Origin: Alphaproteobacteria bacterium UBA1301
Lineage (GTDB): Bacteria; Pseudomonadota; Alphaproteobacteria; Micropepsales; Micropepsaceae
Direction of reading: 5' to 3'
NCBI GenBank assembly: GCA_002307725.1
Contig: DBUB01000010.1
Location: 496,001-560,000 of the forward strand
DNA length: 64,000 bases
Under the pieces are notes generated by a model. It was given only the letters and a program-made list of their open reading frames with translations. It was not told the DNA's origin and made no database searches. Positions 58,665-64,000 of the stretch are shown here, piece after piece (the first letter of the stretch is position 1; each line of letters opens with the position of its first letter). The position numbers and the translations under genes are program-made.

Positions 58665-59466
58665 ACTGGATTTCGATGCCACGGGTGGCGATAATCGGCG
58701 GGCGCGTGGTTTGCGTCTTGGCGAAAGCGATCAGGTCGAGTGCTTCCTGCATCAAAAATAGCATCGCGGATTCGGCGGCTTTGGCATCACCCAGAACGAT
58801 GGCGTCGGCGACCTTCTTATGATCGGCGGCAGAGGCTTGGGCGACGCCCTTGAAGAAGTTGGTGGCGCGAATGGAGAAGCGCGCTGCCGTATCGATCATG
58901 TCGCAAAGCTGGGCATAGAAGCGGTTGCCGCTGGCATGCATCACCGCGACGTGGAAGGCGATGTCAGAGGTCAGGGGATCGTCGTCGCCGTTCTCGGCAG
59001 CGACCATGCGGTTGATCGCCGACATGATCGCGGCGACCTCGGTGCGGCCGGCAGAGCGCGCCGCCATCGCTGCCGCATAAGGCTCGACCGCCAGACGCAT
59101 CTGGGTGAATTCGGTCAACAGCTGGAACGACAGCTTACGCTCCAAAAGCCAGCGCAGCACGTCGGGATCGAGAAAATTCCAGTTCCGTTCGGATTGCACC
59201 CAGGTGCCGTGACGGGGGCGGGCGCTGAGCAACCCCTTTGCCGTCAGCATCTTTACCGCCTCGCGCAGCACACTGCGGGAAACGCCATACTTTTCGCAAA
59301 GCACGGCTTCGATGGGGAAGGGGTTGTCCTCGGAATAGTGGCCGGTGACAATCGTGACGCCCAAGTCCTCCATTACCCGGAAGGTGAGGTTGGAGCCGGC
59401 CATTCCGCCCATCGAACCCGATTGTGATCCTATCCTGCCAGAACCTACCATCGTGGTGTTGCGCAT
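58651..59466 (-). CDS. GntR/FadR-family transcription regulator
   Basis: A 271-residue regulator. A disordered N-terminus is followed by a winged helix (LCEKYGVSRSVLREAVKMLT, AKGLLSARPRHGTWV) and an FCD ligand domain with the metal/acid-binding histidines (DIAFHVAVMHASGN, AADHKKVADAI). It belongs to the FadR subgroup that senses sugar acids or similar small molecules. It ends the xyloglucan locus and is its only visible regulator gene. AGG stands close before ATG 59466. The palindrome at 59540 suggests self-control. Confidence 0.9.
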   Translation of the reverse strand: MRNTTMVGSGRIGSQSGSMGGMAGSNLTFRVMEDLGVTIVTGHYSEDNPFPIEAVLCEKYGVSRSVLREAVKMLTAKGLLSARPRHGTWVQSERNWNFLDPDVLRWLLERKLSFQLLTEFTQMRLAVEPYAAAMAARSAGRTEVAAIMSAINRMVAAENGDDDPLTSDIAFHVAVMHASGNRFYAQLCDMIDTAARFSIRATNFFKGVAQASAADHKKVADAIVLGDAKAAESAMLFLMQEALDLIAFAKTQTTRPPIIATRGIEIQFPAE

Positions 59467-59539
59467 AACCGAACCTTTTCGGTGCCGTCCGGCACACCTA
59501 AAACGAGTGTTCTGCTACAGGGGCGGCAGCCCTACGCGA

Positions 59540-59555
59540 TTGGTAACGATACCAA
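59540..59555. promoter_or_regulatory. Candidate GntR operator TTGGTA-ACGA-TACCAA
   Basis: A perfect 6-4-6 palindrome 74 bases before the gntR start. TTGGT...ACCAA matches sites bound by FadR-type regulators such as UxuR/ExuR, so it is a good site for this protein. Confidence 0.65.
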
Positions 59556-59608
59556 ACTCTTCCTGTGATCGCAAATGGCGTAAAGCTGCGCCCCTTAGTA
59601 GCAATGCT

Positions 59609-60628
59609 TCATTTCTTATTGCCGGGCAGGGTGCACACTGCGCCACGCTTGGCTGCTGCCGCGCAATCGACCAGTTCGAGCGACGCCTTGCTGCCTTCTT
59701 CGGGAATGTACGCAACCAGCCCCTTCGGCATCTGCGTGCAGGCGAACTCGACGACGTAGACCTTCTTGGCTGCGACCTGACCGAGCACATGGGTGGTCTG
59801 GTCGGTCGCATCGCAGGCGATCTTGTTCTTGGTCAGCGTGTCACGGAACGACTTGAGCGTCGGGCCGATGTCGCCGTTGTCCGACAGCTTGCAGGCCAGG
59901 CCGCGCTTGGCCGACTGGTTGCAGGTTTCGACATGCACCGGGATCGTCGCGCCGGGCAGGGCGACAATCATCATGTAGCCTTGACCGTTATCGCAAGCGA
60001 CTTCATCGAACTCGATGTGGTTGGTGACGTTCTGGCCGGCCCAGCGATAGTCCTTGACCGTGCAATTGTTGCCTGAGGCGGTGAGCATCTTGCTAGCAAC
60101 GGCTTTCAGATTGGCGTTGGCTGGCAGACGGCAGATTTCGGCCGGCTTGCGGCCGGCAGCAATATCGGCCTTTCGCGTTGCATCGGTCGCAAAACACGAG
60201 AAGCCATAGGGCTTGCCCGGGTTCTGCGAAATCAGGAAGTAGCCCATACCGTTGGTGCAAACGGCTTCGTAGGTTTCGGTGTTGACGGTTTTGCCGTCGA
60301 CCGTTTCCGGTCCGGCGGCGAAGCGCATTGCGTCGATGACGTCACACGACAGCGGCATCGACTTGGCCAGCGCAATGGCGGCGGTCTTATCTTCAGCCAG
60401 CACGTCTTTCAGTGTCTTGCCGGCGGCCTTGTCTTCGTTGGTGAGGCGCTTGGCCTGAACGGCATAGTCCTGTAACTGGTTGAATTGGTCTTGGCTGAGC
60501 TGCCCTTGCGGGATGCCCATGGAAGTGCCGGAGGAAAGACCTGAACCTGGCGCCCCTTGAGCCAGCGCAGCTCCTGTAAACCCGATGACAGCGATTACCA
60601 TTGCAGCCGTAGTCAATCCGATACGCAT
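59609..60628 (-). CDS. Secreted protein with three cysteine-paired repeats
   Basis: A 339-residue protein with signal peptide (MRIGLTTAAMVIAVIGFTGAALA). A helical part (40-90) is followed by three related units of about 80 residues, each with 'E-x3-C-x2-G-G-Y' and a closing 'C-x-L/K' pair: AVCTNGMGYFLIS, VACDNGQGYMMIV and FACTQMPKGLVAY, closing with EICRLP, LACKLS and AVCTLP. This looks like a triplicated disulfide-bonded domain. GGGAGGAC precedes the ATG. Function unknown. The operator-like CGGTAAGCGCTGT lies about 125 bases upstream, as it also does before the receptor gene. Confidence 0.7.
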   Translation of the reverse strand: MRIGLTTAAMVIAVIGFTGAALAQGAPGSGLSSGTSMGIPQGQLSQDQFNQLQDYAVQAKRLTNEDKAAGKTLKDVLAEDKTAAIALAKSMPLSCDVIDAMRFAAGPETVDGKTVNTETYEAVCTNGMGYFLISQNPGKPYGFSCFATDATRKADIAAGRKPAEICRLPANANLKAVASKMLTASGNNCTVKDYRWAGQNVTNHIEFDEVACDNGQGYMMIVALPGATIPVHVETCNQSAKRGLACKLSDNGDIGPTLKSFRDTLTKNKIACDATDQTTHVLGQVAAKKVYVVEFACTQMPKGLVAYIPEEGSKASLELVDCAAAAKRGAVCTLPGNKK

Positions 60629-60753
60629 AATGTCCTCCCGCGACGTCTGATTTGACTGATTGATATGATGATAAAGCCGGGCGCCCCACGTTCAAGCGCA
60701 GAGCGTGATAAATGTAGATTTTGAGGATATTTTGTAGACATCAGGGGCGTCAA

Positions 60754-60766
60754 CGGTAAGCGCTGT
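60754..60766. promoter_or_regulatory. Candidate operator CGGTAAGCGCTGT
   Basis: Exact copy of the 13 bases at 48791-48803, in the 287-base gap between the divergent genes at 59609 and 60916. The rest of the gap shows no gene. Confidence 0.4.
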
Positions 60767-60915
60767 ACTGAACGAATTGTCGCGCCCAAATGGGGTGCCG
60801 CATTTTTGCCGTAATTACTTTCGAGGTGGTCTAAACGAGACCTCTCATCCAGGGCCGGAACCTGCGGCGCCACGCCAGATTGCAATTCGTTTTGATCAAT
60901 TCTAACTTTCATATT

Positions 60916-61296
60916 ATGATGTTGGGAAATCGCCCGGTCCGGACCTGGATCAGCCTGGTGGTCGCAGTGGTGTTTGTCATCGCAGCGATGCCGGGGTCGA
61001 TGGCTATGCCCGCACCGAAGCCAATGTCCCACGCTGCCCTCGCTATGGTGATGAGTGGTACGTACGATTGTTGCGCCCACGCGGCGACGCCCGCGAAGAC
61101 GCCGAAGACCAGCGATGATCCCTGCAAAAGCATGGCGGTCTGTTTCGGTCTCCTGTCGTGCTGCGGCATCGCCGCGCTGCCAGCCTGTTATGTCGCGATC
61201 CTCAAAACCGCGACCGGGGCATCGGTGCCCCTGACACATCAGTCCGTATCGGGATTATCCGTTCCGCCTGACGATCCGCCTCCGATCGCCGGATGA
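60916..61296 (+). CDS. Small exported Cys/Met-rich protein of the metal efflux operon
   Basis: A 126-residue protein with a hydrophobic N-terminal signal or anchor (WISLVVAVVFVIAAMPGSMA). Met and Cys residues cluster in MPAPKPMSHAALAMVMSG and in GTYDCCAH, SMAVC and SCCGIAALPAC. Such patterns suit binding of soft metals (Cu, Ag). The gene precedes the CusB-like adaptor gene by 85 bases in the same direction. The start is ATG 60916 or 60919; no strong ribosome site is visible. No known family. Confidence 0.5.
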   Translation: MMLGNRPVRTWISLVVAVVFVIAAMPGSMAMPAPKPMSHAALAMVMSGTYDCCAHAATPAKTPKTSDDPCKSMAVCFGLLSCCGIAALPACYVAILKTATGASVPLTHQSVSGLSVPPDDPPPIAG

Positions 61297-61381
61297 TGGC
61301 GTGCGCCCGTTCGGGCGCGCTTTCGCACATCTGAAGTTTTTGCGATCCGTTCTGGGTTTCGGCCCAGGCGAGGAGGATTTC

Positions 61382-62869
61382 ATGAATCGCATTCTGTTTT
61401 CGGCGCTGGCTTTTCTGCTGGCGTTCAGCGCCGCGTCGGCCGGCCCCGTGTTCAAACTGCTCGATCCGGCGGTGACGTCGGGCGTGGTGCAGAAAGTCCG
61501 TCTACAGATCGTTGACGGCGGCAAAGTGATGACCATCTCCAATCCGCAGGTGCGGGTGGATATGGGTCCCGACGCGATGGCCGACATGACAGTCGTTGCG
61601 AAAGTGTCGGTCGTGAACGGTACGGTGGTCGTAGAAACCAATCTCAGCGCCCCGGGCCACTGGGCCGTCAGCATCAGCGGAGTCGTGAACGGCAAGCCCG
61701 TTAGGGGCAGCGTCGTTGTTACGGCCAAGAAAAAGAGCGCGGAGGCGGCATCGCCGCCTCCCGCCACCCGCAAGATTTTGTATTACCGCAACCCGATGGG
61801 ACTCAACGACACCTCGCCGGTGCCGAAGACGGACGCCATGGGTATGGCCTACGTTCCGGTCTATGCCGACGAGCAGGCGCTGAAGCCGGGCACCATCCGC
61901 CTTACCACCGAAAAGATGCAGCGCGCCGGCGTGCGCACCAGCGACGTGACGCGCAGCGCGCTTGCCAAAACCGTGCGGGCGTCGGGCACGGTTGCCGCCG
62001 ACGAGACCCGCCAGGCCGTGCTCTCCGCCCGCTTCACCGGCTTCGTCGAAAAGCTTTATGTCGCGCAAACCGGGGACGTCGTCCGCGCCGGTCAGCCGTT
62101 GATGCGGGTGTGGGTCGAAAGTCCCGAACTGTTGATAAAAGAAGCCGATTACATCGGCTCGCTGGCGTCGGGGCAACCCGATCATGCTGCCTCGGCCGCA
62201 TCGTTGCTGCGCCAGTTCGGCGTTTCCCAAAGCGAGCTGACCGCAATGGCCAAATCCGGCATTCCGACGCGCAGCCTCACCATCGTGGCGCCCGCGTCCG
62301 GCACCGTGATGGAAAAGGCCGCCGTGCAGGGCATGCATTTTGCCACTGGCGATACGCTGTTCAAGACCACCGAGTTGTCCCGCGTCTGGGTCCTGGCCGA
62401 TCTGTCGGAGCGCGATCTTGCCGCCGTCAAGAAAGGCCAAAAGGCGTCCGTCCATTTCCGCGATGCGCCATCGGAGTCGTTCGAAGGTACTGTGCTGCTG
62501 GTCTATCCGCAACTCGATCCCGCCACGCGCACGGCTAAGGTGCGCATCGCCGTCGCCAATCCGAACGCGCGGCTTCGCATCGGCCAATATGCCGACGTAA
62601 CCATCGCCGTGCCGTCGGCGAGTGGCAGCGTGCTGACCGTTCCGGTGGCCGCCGTGGTCGATGACGGCACGCGGCAGGTCGCGTTCGTCGCCAAGTCGGG
62701 CGGCTTGTTCGAGCCGCGGGTCGTCAAACTCGGCGCCCGCAATGCCGATCGTGTCGAAATTCTCGCCGGGCTCGCCGAAGGCGAACGCGTGGTGTCATCG
62801 GGCAATTTCCTGATCGATGCCGAAAGCAATTTGCAGGCCGCCATCAAAACCTTCGGACCAAAGAAATGA
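61382..62869 (+). CDS. cusB: CusB-like periplasmic adaptor with N-terminal metal-binding modules
   Basis: A 495-residue adaptor of heavy-metal RND pumps. After a signal peptide, residues about 20-120 form a beta domain like FixH/YtkA. About 128-160 are a heavy-metal-binding module (YYRNPMGLNDTSPVPKTDAM, with GMAYVPVY). The HlyD-type hairpin, lipoyl and beta-barrel parts follow (GFVEKLYVAQTGDVVRAGQP, ASGTVMEKAAVQG). AGGAGG lies seven bases before ATG 61382. It overlaps the pump gene by four bases (ATGA). The metal cannot be read from the sequence; Cu/Ag is likely from the modules. Confidence 0.88.
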   Translation: MNRILFSALAFLLAFSAASAGPVFKLLDPAVTSGVVQKVRLQIVDGGKVMTISNPQVRVDMGPDAMADMTVVAKVSVVNGTVVVETNLSAPGHWAVSISGVVNGKPVRGSVVVTAKKKSAEAASPPPATRKILYYRNPMGLNDTSPVPKTDAMGMAYVPVYADEQALKPGTIRLTTEKMQRAGVRTSDVTRSALAKTVRASGTVAADETRQAVLSARFTGFVEKLYVAQTGDVVRAGQPLMRVWVESPELLIKEADYIGSLASGQPDHAASAASLLRQFGVSQSELTAMAKSGIPTRSLTIVAPASGTVMEKAAVQGMHFATGDTLFKTTELSRVWVLADLSERDLAAVKKGQKASVHFRDAPSESFEGTVLLVYPQLDPATRTAKVRIAVANPNARLRIGQYADVTIAVPSASGSVLTVPVAAVVDDGTRQVAFVAKSGGLFEPRVVKLGARNADRVEILAGLAEGERVVSSGNFLIDAESNLQAAIKTFGPKK

Positions 62870-64000
62870 TTGCAAACGTCATCCGTTGGTCGGCGAGCCA
62901 TTGGGGTTTCGTTCTGATCGGCACCTTGGTCGCGGTGCTGGCCGGCATTATCGCGGTCAGCCGCATTCCGCTCGATGCCATTCCGGATTTGTCGGATACG
63001 CAGGTCATCATCACCACCGATTATCCCGGCCAGGCGCCGCAGGTGGTGGAAGATCAAGTCACGTTCCCGCTGACTTCGGCTTTGCTCAGTGTGCCGAAAG
63101 CCAAGACGGTGCGCGGTGTGTCGTTTTTCGGCGTCTCGTTCATCTATGTGATTTTCGACGAGGGCACCGACGTCTATTGGGCGCGCTCGCGGGTGCTGGA
63201 ATATCTGAACGGCGCATCCGGCAAGTTGCCGTCAGGCGTGACACCGACCCTTGGACCCGATGCGACCGGCGTCGGCTGGGTCTACGAATATGCGCTGACC
63301 GGCGACAAGCTCGATCTGGCGCAGCTGCGCTCGTTGCAGGATTGGCATTTGCGTTATGCCCTGGCCAAGACCGAAGGCGTCGCGGAAGTGGCTTCGGTCG
63401 GCGGTTTCGTCAAGCAATATGCGGTAGTCGCCGATCCGGCGCGGATGAAAAGCTACGGCATATCGCTGGGGCAGATTCGCGATGCGGTGATGAACGCCAA
63501 CACCGACGTCGGCGGCCGCACTATCGAAGTTTCCGAAACCGAATTCATGATCCGTGGCCGCGGTTATATCAAATCGCCCGCCGATCTCACCGACGTCGTG
63601 CTCAAGGCCAAAGACGGTACGCCGGTCACCCTCAGCGCCATCGCCCATGTCGAAACCGTGCCTGACGAACGGCGCGGTCTCACCGAATTCAATGGCGAAG
63701 GCGAGGTTGTTTCCGGCATCGTGGTGCAGCGTTACGGCGCCAATGCGCTCAATGTCATCAAGGCGGTGAAGGCGCGTATCGCCGATGTGGCGGCGAGCTT
63801 GCCGGAGGGCGTCAAGCTGCTGCCGGTCTACGACCGCTCGCAATTGATCGAACGTGCCATCTCGACGCTGAAATCGACCTTGTTCGAAGAAAGCGTCATC
63901 GTCGCGCTGGTGTGCTTCGTCTTCCTGATGCACGTCCGTAGCGCTCTGGTCGCCATTCTCACCCTGCCGGTGGGAATCCTGATCGCCTTCATCGCCATGA
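62866..64000 (+). CDS. cusA: CusA/CzcA-type heavy-metal RND pump (cut by window edge)
   Basis: The first 378 residues of an inner-membrane proton-driven metal exporter. The start MIANVIRWSASHWGF leads into the first membrane helix and IPLDAIPDLSDTQVIITTDY, then PQVVEDQVTFPL, all hallmarks of the CusA/CzcA group. The periplasmic porter domain follows, and the frame is still open at the end. The ATG overlaps the adaptor stop. The outer-membrane factor (CusC/CzcC) is not in the window. Confidence 0.93.
   Translation, partial: MIANVIRWSASHWGFVLIGTLVAVLAGIIAVSRIPLDAIPDLSDTQVIITTDYPGQAPQVVEDQVTFPLTSALLSVPKAKTVRGVSFFGVSFIYVIFDEGTDVYWARSRVLEYLNGASGKLPSGVTPTLGPDATGVGWVYEYALTGDKLDLAQLRSLQDWHLRYALAKTEGVAEVASVGGFVKQYAVVADPARMKSYGISLGQIRDAVMNANTDVGGRTIEVSETEFMIRGRGYIKSPADLTDVVLKAKDGTPVTLSAIAHVETVPDERRGLTEFNGEGEVVSGIVVQRYGANALNVIKAVKARIADVAASLPEGVKLLPVYDRSQLIERAISTLKSTLFEESVIVALVCFVFLMHVRSALVAILTLPVGILIAFIAM

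Noticed and set aside
1..64000. CRISPR array, rRNA or tRNA genes
   Set aside because: No regularly spaced direct repeats and no tRNA or rRNA patterns were seen on either strand by eye; a tRNAscan and Infernal run would settle it.

Overview
The window joins two different kinds of DNA. Bases 1 to about 28,300 are an accessory, mobile-element-like region. Bases from about 28,440 to 64,000 are chromosomal and look alphaproteobacterial. The strongest taxonomic sign is the gene order comEC, lexA, moeA, moaC, trpC, trpD, trpG, a neighbourhood I know from Alphaproteobacteria. The recombinases in the accessory part also resemble alphaproteobacterial types. I cannot name a genus.

Accessory region. It opens with the C-terminal end of a tyrosine integrase and a second decayed integrase tail. 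Next come an ApeA-like HEPN protein and a four-helix membrane protein on the minus strand, then an unusual run of stem-loops. A plus-strand operon (4509-9250) carries two coiled-coil proteins, a TraD/HerA-like DNA-pumping ATPase and a replication-relaxation protein. A small tyrosine recombinase (10360-10932) lies between two palindromes of opposite orientation. A two-partner secretion pair follows (TpsB, then a 1468-residue TpsA ending in a CHAP cysteine-hydrolase domain), with a convergent DKNYY-type gene. A minus-strand operon encodes an AAA+ ATPase, an XRE regulator, a RuvC-like protein and ArdC. A large serine recombinase and a second TraD/HerA-like ATPase complete the backbone. I see no relaxase and no VirB mating-pair genes, so the element type is unclear.

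The most interesting locus is 25943-28029. It holds three overlapping genes: a receiver domain fused to a CAP12/Pycsar-type TIR domain, a soluble histidine kinase, and a stand-alone receiver. This is the logic of Detocs (a kinase, a receiver that buffers phosphate, and a receiver-effector), but compact and with a TIR effector. Directly after it, a third TraD/HerA-like ATPase gene stops just past its Walker A motif, and 150 bases later comEC begins without its first half. This is either the end of an element inserted in comEC or an assembly joint.

Chromosomal region. lexA, a predicted outer-membrane barrel protein, a decayed glyoxalase-family gene, small envelope proteins, two tandem moeA copies (one with altered active-site motifs), moaC fused to a DNA-binding-like tail, and trpC-trpD-trpG come first. 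Then follows a complete-looking xyloglucan utilisation locus (40452-59555): GH31, GH74, GH95, a TonB-dependent receptor, a TPR-sulfotransferase, a GH35-like enzyme, a second GH31 and a FadR-type GntR regulator. Together they would cut xyloglucan, import the oligosaccharides and remove fucose, galactose and xylose. An 11-base element recurs 36-43 bases before three of these genes. The window ends with a heavy-metal efflux system (a small Cys/Met-rich protein, a CusB-like adaptor and a CusA-like pump cut by the window edge).
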